Assembly: GCA_021234155.1 (NCBI GenBank)
Contig: JAJEKV010000012.1
Location: 4,157,789-4,221,788 of the forward strand
DNA length: 64,000 bases
Origin: Isoetes taiwanensis
Taxonomy: Eukaryota; Streptophyta; Lycopodiopsida; Isoetales; Isoetaceae
Reading direction: 5' to 3'
Positions 1 through 10,026 of this stretch are shown here, one piece after another. Positions within the stretch are counted from its first letter, which is position 1. Each line of letters begins with the position of its first letter. Both the position numbers and the translations under genes were made by a program. Under the pieces are notes generated by a model. The model was not told where the DNA came from. It saw only the letters and a program-made list of their open reading frames with translations, and made no database searches.

Positions 1-179
1 CATTTCTTATAGATTAATCTGGTAGCTACGAGACCGTTGGGCGAGGGGAGCATGAGTGATAGTAGAGATGCCATCTTGCATAGAATCCTACGTAGTTTCA
101 ATTGTAACCTTGAGTTTATGAATTTTATTAAAGAAAGATATTTATTATTCGAGTTCCTTTACTCTCCCTTGTTTGATTT

Positions 180-2060
180 CAAGTGTTTAATGCTCTAGGA
201 GCATTTCACTACCCCATTTATGACAAGGAGTTGTTGGCGATAGTGGATTCTTTCGAGGAGTGGAGACGTTTCCTGGAGCGATCCTTATAAGGTCACAGTC
301 CACACAGATCATCGAAATCTAGAATATTTTCAGTCTGCTCGAGTGCTCAACCGTCGCCAGGCCCGGTGGCATACTCAAGTATTATCCCGTTGATTTCGTG
401 ATCATGTACCGCCCTGGATCCCTCCAAGGGAAGCCTGATGCCTTGTCTCGACGCCCTATCTTGAGCCCAAGCTAGGTGATCCTGCATTCACCAAAGAATC
501 ACAAAGTTATTCTAGGGCCTGATCGGTTTCCAGCCTTATGGCCCTCACTTTGTTCGAGAGGCCTCATGATATGGCCTTGTTGGAGTCTGTTCGAGCATCT
601 CTGCCCACCGATCCATTGGCTCAAGATGCATTCTCACACCTTGGCTCGTGATCATCTTCAAAGAAATGCGATCAAACTATGATCGCTTTTGAGGTTCGAG
701 ATGGACTCTCGCCATGATGGGCTTCAGAGATGTGCCGATGGTGCTTCTAGGCTTCTGGTTCTCCAGGCTTGCCATGATTCACCTATGGCCGCACATTTTG
801 AGTAGCCAAGACTCTTGAACTTATTAGTCGAGAGTATTGGTGGCCTGGGCTTCGCCCGTGTCAAGCTTTCATTCGATCCCCGTGACATCCGGCCGCCGCT
901 TAAGGTTCCAAGGCATCTTCCCTCATGACCTTCTTCAGCCACCGCCACTGTGATGGACCTTGAAGAGCATTTATAGACTTTATTCCGGAGTTGCCGGGCC
1001 TTCTGGGGTTATGATGTCATCATGGTTATTGTTGATCGCTTTCTCCAAGATGGCTCATTTTATTCCCCGCGAACGCCACCATCACCGCGAGGGAACAACG
1101 GATTTTCATCTTCGTGAAGTAGTCAAACTTCACAGTTTGCCCGACACTATCATCAGCGATCGTGGACCACAGCACGTCGCATGTTTTTGGAAGCGGCTTT
1201 TAGAGTTATTGCATATCGACCGCTCATTGACATCTGTCATCATCCGTAAAAGTAATGGGCGGTAGGAGACACTAATCGACTGAGCAATATTTAAGGTGCT
1301 TTATCGGGCTACCGCCAGGATGATTGGGTCGATTATCTTCCACTAGCCGAGTTTGCCTATAATAACTCAATACATGCTTCCACCGCCGCATTCTCGCTCT
1401 TTCTAAACTCGTCAAAGATCCTCGCTGGTCCCTTAGCGTCGCTGGCAGTGACTCGATCAATCCTAGTGCCGAGTCTCGACTTGAGAAACTCCAGGCTCTT
1501 CAATCGGATCTTCAACCGAATCTTCAACATCATCTTTACCGAGCACAGGAACGCTATCGGCATTATGCCGATTTGTATTGGCGAAGCTCCTAGTTTCACG
1601 CTGGTGACCTTGTCCGCTTCTTCGGGGACCTCCTACCTCACGCCCCTCATTAAGCTTGACTATCGTCGCCTTGGTCCTTACCGGATCACGGCTCAGATCA
1701 GCAATGTAGCATTCCGGCTCGAGCTCCCTCCAGTTGTTCGGCTTCATCCAGTATTTCATGTTTCTCTATTGGAGCCCTATACAATCAATACTTTCCCAGA
1801 TCACGTTCCTTCGTCGCCACCACAGTAGAAATTGATGATCATGAGGAGTTCGAGGTTTGAGAGTTTTTGGACTCCAAGTTTCTTCGTCGTCGATTGTATT
1901 ACTTTGTCGATTGGGAAGGTTACTCGCCAAGTGATAGATTCTGGGAGCCTGCCGAGAATCTGAGTAATGCTCCTGATAAAATTGCGGAGTTTCACTGACG
2001 TTACCTGGATAAGCCAAGTTTGAGTACTCCGGCACCAGCTCCGAGGACTCGTCGTCGTTG
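180..2060 (+). mobile_element. Ty3/gypsy chromovirus pol remnant
   Basis: Decayed polyprotein of a chromodomain-bearing gypsy retrotransposon, read on the plus strand through several frameshifts and stops. In order I see an RNase H stretch near 210-450 ([18 protein letters not shown], later [10 protein letters not shown]), an integrase zinc-binding piece near 760-880 (HDSPMAAHF, then REYWWPGLRPC), the integrase core near 980-1400 (VDRFSKMAHFIP, SDRGPQHVACFWK, LAEFAYNNS) and a C-terminal chromodomain near 1890-2000 (YYFVDWEGYSPSDRFWEP). Protease and most of the reverse transcriptase lie before the window or are lost. A purine-rich tract and an LTR follow directly, giving the orientation. The reading frame changes at least four times, so the copy cannot make protein. 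Confidence 0.9.
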
Positions 2061-2074
2061 TTAGAGGGGGATGG
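2061..2074 (+). other. Polypurine tract of gypsy element
   Basis: The run TTAGAGGGGGATGG sits immediately before the TGTGAC start of the LTR and just after the chromodomain, the standard place for the plus-strand primer of an LTR retrotransposon. Confidence 0.65.
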
Positions 2075-2167
2075 TGTGACGACCATAACGGATATTCGTA
2101 TCATACGAACATTATACTCGTATGTACAAAAGATGGTCGTCACAGGGATGCAAAAGGTAGTTGCACA

Positions 2168-2231
2168 AGACAGGGTTTGAACTCGCAACCTTCCAATTGC
2201 GAGTCACACACCCTTGCCAAGTGCACTACCA
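2168..2231 (-). repeat. tRNA-like segment within the LTR
   Basis: On the minus strand the segment carries an A-box-like TAGTGCACTTGGCAAGG and a B-box-like GAGTTCAAACCCTG about 35 bases apart, as in tRNA genes and tRNA-derived SINEs. I cannot fold a clean cloverleaf with CCA-less acceptor pairing, so I call it tRNA-like rather than a tRNA gene. Confidence 0.45.
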
Positions 2232-2286
2232 ATATTTTTTGAAGATATTCCTTCACGTCTTCCTCATATGTGGGACTATCTCCAGG

Positions 2287-2310
2287 AGGTTCTAGAATAT
2301 TCTAGAACCT
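2287..2310. promoter_or_regulatory. Perfect heat-shock element palindrome in LTR U3
   Basis: A perfect 24-bp palindrome whose core, TTCTAGAATATTCTAGAA (2290-2307), is four contiguous alternating TTC/GAA pentamer units, the optimal binding array for plant heat-shock factors. It lies about 65 bp upstream of the LTR TATA box, the position expected for an enhancer of LTR transcription. Confidence 0.75.
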
Positions 2311-2374
2311 AATTGCATGCGCGACACTGCGATCTCATCCATTGGAGTGGCGCGATCCTGACCGTTGGCTTAGA

Positions 2375-2383
2375 TATATAAGG
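2375..2383 (+). promoter_or_regulatory. LTR TATA box
   Basis: TATATAAGG downstream of the heat-shock element and in the LTR orientation; the likely transcript start would be near 2405. Confidence 0.6.
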
Positions 2384-2589
2384 AGGCACCTCCTTCTTGT
2401 CAAACCATTCCGGTTCAACGCCAGTCTTGAGCCTTCTAGGCATCTATCTCATGTTCCTGCTTGTCTTCGGGCCATTGTACTCTTGATTCCTATTCATATA
2501 TCAGATTCTTTGCCGATCTTGACGTATTTCTTCCGTATTTCTTGCGTATTTTCCATGTATTTTCCTTGTTTTCGCGTAAGTTCATGACA

Positions 2590-4217
2590 AACACCTGTCA
2601 TAATTATTAGCATAAACATTTCTATGCGATGTAGCACAAAGCTCAATATCATATTTAATGTGTAGTTTAGTCCAAGTCAAAGAAAACCTCTTATGACCAT
2701 ATAAACACCTGTTTCTCGACTTCCAAATATTCCAAAGGTTCAAGAAAGCAATAGTATTTCTATAACTGTCATTCCCTTGCAGAAAGCTGATGATGGAAGA
2801 TTTATCATATTGACCAAAATACCTATGAAACCAAGACAAAAAAGGATTCAACTTTGGACAAAAGAAAATATGCTCCAAATGTTCAATGCCACTACAGTTC
2901 AAGGGGCAATTTGCAGACAAATTAGGATTTCTTGTAGCAGCAACCTTGAGACAGGGAATGCTTTTGTTGGCAATAAGCCAAATAAAAAAGGATACTTTCT
3001 TGGAAGCATAGGAATTCTAGACATTAAGAAATAAGGCTTTGGTGGCATTTGAATCAATATTCCATATAGCAGAAGACTTAAGAGGATCAAAAATTTGATT
3101 CAAGAAATCATATATAGATCTAACCTTATAGCACTTGGTTTCTCAGCCTTTGGAATCAGAGAGATGAAAACACCAGCAATTGAAGGATGAAGATATTTAG
3201 ATTCCCAGAAACCCTTAATGAAGGTCATGAAATCATTTTGCATGATATCCCAGAAGCTCAAGAAAAATTCAGGAGGAAAGCCATCTAGACCAGGAGATTT
3301 TTATTGTTTAAAACTCTTAAGAGTAGAGAAGACTTCATTTGAGCTTGTAATATGAGATAAGGAGATGTCCATTTTGTGATGATCATCAGGAATAATTGAG
3401 TCAATGAGATCAGTAAAGTTTTTTGCTTGAGCAGCTTCAGCAGCATCTGTAATATTGTTCTCAGAGAACAACATAGAATATTTAGAGTAAAAGAAATTTG
3501 AGATATCATTAGGGGAACTCAAGGTGCTTCTAAAGTCATCAATAATTTCATTAATAGAACTTTTAATTTGTCTCGATTTAGCGACCCCGAAAAAGAATTT
3601 GGTACAGCCAGAGTCCATATCATTAATGTATTTAATTTTACTTCTAATGGCAGCACCTTCAGCTTCAATTTCCTCAATGAATTTGATCTTCCTTTCAAGA
3701 TTCTCTTCCTGAAGATGTAAATTAGAATTATAGGGATCATCTTGCAAAGCCATTCTGATATCTCTTATTTGTTGGAATAAGATCTTTTTCTCAGTAGTTT
3801 TAGCAGTATTAAGTTGCTTTGCCCATTCCTTAATCCAGGATTTGGAAGATTTCAAATTAGAGTAAAAGCTTTCATGGAATTGTGATTAGTTACTCTAGGA
3901 AGATTGGAATAAAATTCTCTAAATTGCTCACAGAAGGAATTATTTTGAAGCGTACTAGCGTTGAATTTATAAGGAATATTTCCAGATCTAGGAACCGAGA
4001 TTTGGTGATAAGTGTAGAGAAATTGAGGTTGATGGTCAGAAATGGCTATAGATTCATCACTAGAAACATAAGCATTGTCCCAAAAATTAGTTCCAGAAAT
4101 ATTCAAACAGAACCTGTCAAGAGCACAATAGACTCTAGCATCCCCTTTCCTCTTATTAGACCAGGTATACTTAGCAGATGAAGAAGGAATCAATAACAAG
4201 GAATTATCATCAAACAC
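2590..4217 (-). mobile_element. L1-type LINE ORF2 remnant, RT core deleted
   Basis: Minus-strand pieces of an L1-clade ORF2. From 4217 downward comes the end of the endonuclease domain (YTWSNKRKGDARVY, then AISDHQPQ, the SDH motif), a charged linker 3855-3301 (KFFFGVAKSRQIKSSINEI) and the start of the reverse transcriptase at 3300-3120 (SPGLDGFPPEFFLSFWD, then FISLIPKAEKPSAIR). The frame then shifts and resumes in the terminal zinc-finger region 3030-2582 (CPLNCSGIEHLEHIFFCP). The RT palm with its Y-x-D-D catalytic motif is absent, so an internal deletion of several hundred bases has removed the active site. The element is dead. Confidence 0.85.
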
Positions 4218-4239
4218 TTGAATAACAGCAGTTTCAAAA

Positions 4240-4990
4240 CCTTTTTACTTATAGTTCTATGCAACCATCACTTACATACAGAAAGGAATATATCTTGAGC
4301 ATTCCATAAGGAAAAACAAAATGAGATATAGTCAAAATATATCATCCTCTAGCAAAAAAATCATATAGCTTTCTACATTCTAATGCAGTTTCCTATATCC
4401 CATCTTGAATGTGTACAATAAAAGACTAACTTTAAAACAAATGAATTCAGGAACACCTAGACATGCATTCAGGAACACCTAGACATATAGCTTTCTACAT
4501 TCTAATGCAGTTTCCTATATCCCATCTTGAATGTGTACAATAAAAGACTAACTTTGAAACAAATGAATTCAGGAACACCTAGACATATTCTGTGAACTCG
4601 ACCAAACCCACACTACCTTCTTTCAACATCTTAATAAACATGACTCCAGCACAACCAAGGTCGACATCCCCAAATAGTCGACATACTTCAGAATGCTAAT
4701 GGATGCCCAACAGACGAAACTGCCCCTGGAAGCATAACTTCCATTCTGTTCAAGTCCAACTTCTGGATGAGTTCTGACACTAGTTCTCGCAAGAGGGGAA
4801 GGGAACGCCGCATGCGGCGTAACATGCGGCATTTCTGGCACGGTTCCCAACCCCATCCCAAAATAAAAAAGAAGATATTACAAAATATGGTATTAAGCTA
4901 TATTATGAGCTAAAGAAAGATGTGAAATTGTTCGCAATTGTCAAGTACAAGCTTTGCGAATAACACCTTTCAAATTGCATAACTAATTAC
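4240..4990. other. Intergenic, no gene seen
   Basis: AT-rich sequence outside the tandem duplication. A 77-codon minus-strand frame at 4623-4856 has no recognisable domain. CGCCGCATGCGGCG at 4806-4819 is a perfect 14-bp palindrome. Nothing else is supportable. Confidence 0.5.
4362..4586. repeat. ~103-bp tandem duplication
   Basis: The block beginning CATATAGCTTTCTACATTC occurs at 4362-4464 and again at about 4483-4586 with one or two differences. A 21-bp partial copy of its end (4465-4485) lies between them, so two nested duplication events are recorded. Confidence 0.85.
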
Positions 4991-4993
4991 ATC

Positions 4994-5665
4994 TCACATG
5001 CAAGATGGAGAATCTGGACAGAAATTTAAAATGTACACAATATCCTGCCTCAGATATATTTGGTGAGCATAGCAACGGTAAAGTAGCAACAAGTGACATT
5101 TTTGTATACCATACAGATTAGTGGGATCGAACTGTGCATCAGGCGACATGCTCCAAAAGAGCAATTCATCTCCTCGGCATGGTCTAAGAGAGAGCGCTGC
5201 CTTCACACATTCCGATAATTCAGTGTACCACGATAAAGTCATAGCATTTACTTTCGACTTTTGTTTCAACCCCAAGCTTCAATATCAATCCTGCATACAT
5301 CTGGTGTAAACTTGGGAACTCTTTCTCCTTCAAAGCACACACCCTCGGATATTAAGCTGATGCATAACCAAGGTCTAAGCAATATAGAAAAAGTGTAAAG
5401 TGATTATCCACAAGTACATGAGAACAGTAGCAACCATTTGCCCTCCATATCTCATGTTGAGCGTGTCTAGAAAATAGTCATAATATGGTTCATACTTCTG
5501 CCCAACTTCATCATGTATTACCTGGATCCCATCTCCATGTTCTGCAAAATTTACAAACTACTAAGCAACAATAATAAGAAGTGCAGTTATCAAAGAATTA
5601 GTATATTTAGATAGCTCACCAACAGGAATAAATGTGAATTTTGCTATCCTTTTCTCCATATCTAG
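4994..5665 (-). pseudogene. Prolyl 4-hydroxylase gene fragment, broken
   Basis: Plant prolyl 4-hydroxylases hydroxylate proline in cell-wall proteins in the ER/Golgi using Fe(II) and 2-oxoglutarate. Three minus-strand exon-like pieces match the family: 5630-about 5662 (EKRIAKFTFIPV, GT donor), 5412-5541 (EHGDGIQVIHDEVGQKYEP, then YYDYFLDTL, GGQMVATVLMYL) and about 5125-5270 (SKVNAMTLSWYTELSEC, then LLFWSMSPDAQFDPTNLYG). Phases of the first two pieces agree. The iron-binding H-x-D is Y-x-D here (PYYDYFLD), the link to the third piece contains frameshifts (5275-5340), and the C-terminal GNKWS-type segment with the second iron His and 2-oxoglutarate Lys is not found. I infer a pseudogene. Confidence 0.75.
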
Positions 5666-5669
5666 AATT

Positions 5670-6130
5670 ACTTTATTTTATCATCGTATGCAATCTTCCT
5701 TAATGATGAGATTATTACATTGTGAAAATCAATTTATCAGCTTGCTATTCCAAAGCATTTTCACAAAATAGAGAGCCCTATAATTATAAGCATCAATCAA
5801 AATAATCTATATAATAGGCATCCCTAAACTTAATTAGTTTGCCTTCATATAAAGATCTAATCAGCAAAAGCTCCTATGTAAAGGTAAATTAACACAAGAA
5901 CATTTTCGAATGCTCCACATAAGCAATTTTTTAGGAATAAAGCTAAAGTTATCTGTATTGACAAAAATAATGGTGGGAGATAAAGACCTTTCCTTCACTA
6001 ATATGTAGCATAATAAGAGGGGGTTTTCTTTGTGTTTTTGTACGCTTTTCACTAAGGTTTTCCTATGATTTCGTAATGTATTCAAATGGATATACTAATG
6101 CGTACATCTAGAGTGCACCAGTTCTGAGCC
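5670..6130. other. Intergenic, no gene seen
   Basis: AT-rich. The 74-codon minus-strand frame at 5861-6085 shows no domain and no exon-like borders. Missing 5' exons of the prolyl-hydroxylase remnant could be expected here but I do not see them. Confidence 0.45.
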
Positions 6131-6330
6131 ATTGATTTTAGCCTTTTTTTTTTTCAATGGTCAACAACCAATAGCTCACAACAAAAGCCCTTTTTTTGTG
6201 CATGTGGTGCATAATGGGCACATGAAGGGCCATTGGTTTTAGCCCTTTTGTCAATAGTCAACAACCAATGACTCACAACAAAAGCCCTCTTTTTGTGTGT
6301 GGTGCATAATGGGCACATGAAGGGCTTGAA
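6131..6330. repeat. ~100-bp tandem duplication
   Basis: Two imperfect head-to-tail copies (about 6140-6231 and 6232-6325), each holding CAACAACCAAT, CTCACAACAAAAGCCCT and GGTGCATAATGGGCACATGA. Copies differ by small indels in the T run. Confidence 0.8.
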
Positions 6331-6339
6331 GGGCGCATG

Positions 6340-6876
6340 TAGTGCAGTTTCCCCGCCGGCAACACATTTCTTATCATAACTTTTGATCCAGAGCTCTGTT
6401 TGAGATCATTTTTATTGCGTTAGAAAGCTCTCTCTGAGATCTTTTTGATAGTGCATGATATGGATATGTTTGGTTAAGTTATCTATGCTAAAACAGCAAT
6501 TTTTCGGGCAGTTATTAAGCAAATTCCAAGGCTTCTAGATCCTTGTGCTAACAAGCAGAAACGTTTTCCACTTTGGTTTCTCACCACAAGAATCCATGGA
6601 GGCCAAAGGCTGCTGTTAAATTCCAGTTGAAAAATGTTTGTGTATGAGTGTTGCAAACTTTATGATTTTCAGAATAATGGGATCAATTTGCTCTATCTTT
6701 ATATAATTTTTACTTATGTTCTATTTGTTTTATTGTGATCAAATTCAAAAGCTACAGGTGATGAAAGCCTCAAATGAATTCTAGTTTTTTTTTCCGTTTG
6801 AATTCTAAAATTTTTGTCACAATCAAGGGGGGGGGTGGCGTCCTAAGGCCCCTCAAGGCCAAAAATTTTTTGCAGC
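6340..6876. other. Intergenic, no gene seen
   Basis: No supported coding region. A G9 run followed by TGGCGTCC occurs at 6827-6841, next to the fold-back element. Confidence 0.45.
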
Positions 6877-7440
6877 AAAAACCATTAACATCCAACATAT
6901 AAAAATTAAATCCCCAACACATAACAACCATTGACATTAACAACCAACACATATTCTACCATTGACATTAATTAACACAACCATTGGGTCCAACACATTT
7001 AAATTAAAATCCCTTAAACCCCTTTGGTTTGGGTGCATATTCACACGGGTGGCGTAGGGCGTGAGCCCTCATAATTGTATTTTGCACGTACTGAAATCAA
7101 CACCGTATAGTATTCCGCTTGAAATCTTATAGTATTTTTTGAATCTTGTTATACAAGATAGCAAATTTTGTACTTGCATACCCCACAAACGAGGAACTTT
7201 TACGTGCGGTGTAGATTAAGGAATAAAGGGTGAATATGCCTATCCAACACTCTCGTTGCTAGAGTCACCCCCTGTGAATATGCACCCAAACCAAAGGGGG
7301 TTTAAGGGGGATTTTAATTTAAATGTGTTGGACCCAATGGCTGTGTTAATTAATGTCAATGGTAGTTATGTGTTGGTTGTTAATGTCAATAGTTGTTATG
7401 TGTTGGGGGAAATTTTTTTTATATGTTGGATATTGGTTGT
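6877..7440. mobile_element. Fold-back element with ~165-bp arms
   Basis: The left arm (about 6877-7050) and right arm (about 7268-7440) are inverted copies with few mismatches. Shared landmarks are TCCAACATATAAAAA, AACACATAACAACCATTG, CATTGGGTCCAACACATTTA and GGTTTGGGTGCATATTCAC. Each arm itself contains repeats of a CCAACACATA...CATTGACATTAA unit. The ~220-base loop has no open frame. The structure fits a fold-back DNA transposon or hairpin MITE; I see no clear target-site duplication. Confidence 0.75.
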
Positions 7441-7599
7441 TGTATTATCAAGTGAAAGAATTAGGAACGGGAAGTACTTCATTAAATGTCACCAGCTCCT
7501 AGAGCGAGTCTATGACATATATGCGCTGGCGATACCTAATTTCATCACCAATACATACTGGATATTCCATAGGGATATCAAACATGGTATGGGCCTTGA

Positions 7600-7930
7600 C
7601 AATTTCTAATCGACCCAGAAGCGAGAACATAGATCTTACTGATGCTTTCTCCCATCTGTAACCTTTGGCTTGTGGTATTCCACCCAATTTTAGCCTAAGT
7701 CCATTAGACTCTTCAGATTGCCAAAGGAATCAGAATACCACCGGAAAACATATTTTCTGAAAGATCAAGCAGTTGGAGCTTGGAAAGACTACCCCAAAAA
7801 GGAGTAACGGCTTGGAAGCTGGAGCTTGGGGAAGGAAAGCGGCGGGATCTCGGTTACCGAGAAGATCATATGTGAACGTCCAGTCTTTACGGCTTCAATT
7901 TGCATTAAACCTAGAAGCTTATCCTTGCAC
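7600..7930 (-). pseudogene. Leucine-rich-repeat gene fragment
   Basis: Minus-strand translation gives LRR-like segments: SKLQLLDLSENMFSGG near 7790-7740 and, after a frame change, FGNLKSLMDL near 7720-7690. This is the L-x-x-L-x-L-x-x-N pattern of plant extracellular LRRs. Frames change within 100 bases and stops follow. No kinase or signal peptide is linked to it here. It is probably a receptor-like-protein remnant; the assignment rests on short motifs only. Confidence 0.45.
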
Positions 7931-8360
7931 AACATCAAAGTTCATGTTGGTTAGGCGGTTCCAACAACGGTGACGAGCAACAGGGCTGACTGGCAGACTA
8001 CTGGCATTTAATATGCATAGAACATGCCAAAACCCATATGAGCAAGGGTTTGCCGCAACTTCATGGCGTGGTGGCGGTTTCTGGCCGTAAACTGGCAGGC
8101 CGCTCGCTCTGCTCGCGTCGCGGGCCACCTGCCAGTTCATGTGGTAGGTAGAGTCATGTATGAACCCAAAAACTAACATGTATTCCTCATGCAGACGAAG
8201 ACTCCACATGAAGCAACCACGGGACACACAACCGCCTGCGAGTTCATGGCCGGGAATTACCCCTGCCGGCCGGCTACCGAATTATCAGAGAATTCGTATA
8301 GGCAATTTGATAATGCTTTTTTAAGAATATATTCGATACGTGATAAATTTCCTGACAGAA

Positions 8361-8796
8361 ATGGCATCCGCCTTGGCCGCTTCCCGCCTTCCATTACTTG
8401 GCTTTGGCTATGGCGTCTTTGCTTCCAAAGGCAGCCTCGTATTCCGTCGCCATTCATCGCAGCTCAGAGCGTCTCCAAGGGAGGACCCCTTGCTCTCCTT
8501 TGTAAGTTCTAAATTCCATCCTGTTTAATTTTAGGGCAGCCAGTCATCAATTAATAGGGAAATAAGTACCTGATTAATGTGATTTGCTCACTTAGGAGGA
8601 TGCCAGTTACCTTGGAAAACTATCTTTGACATGTTTAGGAGGAGCTGCTGCTGTAAAATATGGGAGTCTGATTTTACCAGAAATTACAAGACCTAACATT
8701 TATCAAGCCTTGTTTATGATAGTTTTCCCTGTCTTGATCAGTATTCTAGCCTTAACTGTTGCCAGTAGTAGAAGCCCTCCTTCAAATAGTTCTTAG
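8361..8796 (+). CDS. Small plastid-targeted two-pass membrane protein
   Basis: Two exons, 8361-8501 and 8596-8796, joined by a 94-base GTAAG...TTAG intron in phase 0, give 113 codons plus TAG. ATG 8361 follows CTGACAGAA; a further ATG in frame at 8340 (context CGTGATAA) is less suited because it precedes a run resembling 5'UTR. Residues 1-45 look like a chloroplast transit peptide: rich in Ala, Ser and Arg, starting MASALAASRLP, no acidic residue before RASPRED. Exon 2 holds two hydrophobic stretches, about residues 51-70 (LGKLSLTCLGGAAAVKYGSL) and 80-102 (ALFMIVFPVLISILALTV), and ends in a polar Ser-rich tail. I do not recognise a named family; function unknown. The conserved splice sites, transit peptide and intact frame make it a credible gene. 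Confidence 0.75.
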
Positions 8797-8799
8797 GTT

Positions 8800-9700
8800 T
8801 ATGCATCCTGTAAGCTACATGATTTCTGATCAAATTTAGAAGTCTGATCCTTATTAAGCATAAGGCAAGAATCTAGAGCTGTGTGCACAGTACTTTCATA
8901 AGGATTTGTGACTCGGTTCTCTATGCCAGCTTTGTTATGCCTCATTTCCAAGCATGGTAAATCACAATTGTGATGATGTTAGATTACGATTAGCAGAGGA
9001 GCCCGCTTACGCAGGGCATTGCCTTTTTACCAATAGAGTCCAAAGGATTTAAGATTCAATGTTTGTTGCCTGCAAATTCATGTCAGAGTTTACATATGAT
9101 TGTATTCACTTGAAGTGGCACAATATTTGGGCTTGCATGCCTTTGGAGAGACGGATTTGTGATATGCAAATGCATTTGAATTTATTAATTCACTCGATGG
9201 ATTTGATGTAGTAGTTAGAAGCTCTCTTAAAATGTAAGATAAATGAAACACAAGCAAAACTTAGGCACACATCTATGCTTATTGCATTGCATCTAACGAA
9301 TCCTTACAAAATATTGCTTTCAATATTGTGAAACATGTGTGAATATAGCATTGCATTTTGTTGGCACTAATTGGCATCATTTAACGGAAAAGAAGTATCC
9401 CTTCTTTCCTTCTTCCTTGTCCAACCTGCTCAACCAAGTGCTTTTCTTCTTTTACAATTGTAGATCTTTTTCGATTTTTATTTTTTGAAATACTTGATGC
9501 ATAGCTCTACATAGAAATGGAAAACAAATTAGAAGTTTATTTGTAGCAAATAACACCTATTGAGTATGGCCTTAAACATCTAAATGATTGAGATTTGAAG
9601 AAAACAAAGTTAGTTTTCACCAATATCTCCATTTAGAATGAGATAAAGTTTTTTATTGCATGACAACGATTGTACACAGTTTAACAGTACAAGAAATTTG
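8800..9700. other. 3' flank and intergenic, no gene seen
   Basis: AT-rich sequence downstream of the plastid-protein gene, with several AATAAA-like hexamers. I find no coding region or repeat that I can support. Confidence 0.45.
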
Positions 9701-9707
9701 TCGCGGA

Positions 9708-9817
9708 GGCCTTGACACTTTTCTTCTTCAATGCCCTTGTGTAGGCAAGGAAGTGAGTCGGCGGCCTTGACACTTCTCTTCTTCAATGCCCTTGTGTAGG
9801 CAAGGAAGTTTGTCGGC
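9708..9817. repeat. 55-bp tandem duplication
   Basis: GGCCTTGACACTT...GGCAAGGAAGT is present twice with a period of 55 bases (starts 9708 and 9763) and one or two substitutions. Confidence 0.9.
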
Positions 9818-10026
9818 CTCCAAACGTTTGACTTCAATAGGACATTGCGTCTACTCTACTGGTTAATGTAGAGGACAATTGCACGTGCAAATGTGAATAG
9901 AACTTTGATACCCATTGTCTTAAACATGAAAGAGTTTTTTTTTTTTTTTTTCCATCCATTAAGACGTTTTTCTCTGCAACGATATAAAAAAAAAGGCTCA
10001 AACAGAAATGAAGGCATTGTTTTCTT

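Larger units (their letters stand above)
2075..2589 (+). mobile_element. 3' LTR of gypsy element (end approximate)
   Basis: Starts TGTGACGACC right after the polypurine tract. The right end is uncertain because the 5' LTR is outside the window: TGACA at 2585-2589 or TGTCA at 2596-2600 would both give a CA end. Inside are a tRNA-like segment (about 2168-2231, minus strand), a heat-shock-element palindrome (2287-2310) and a TATA box (2375-2383). A short near-palindrome AGGAGGCACCTCCT follows the TATA box at 2381-2394. Confidence 0.7.
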
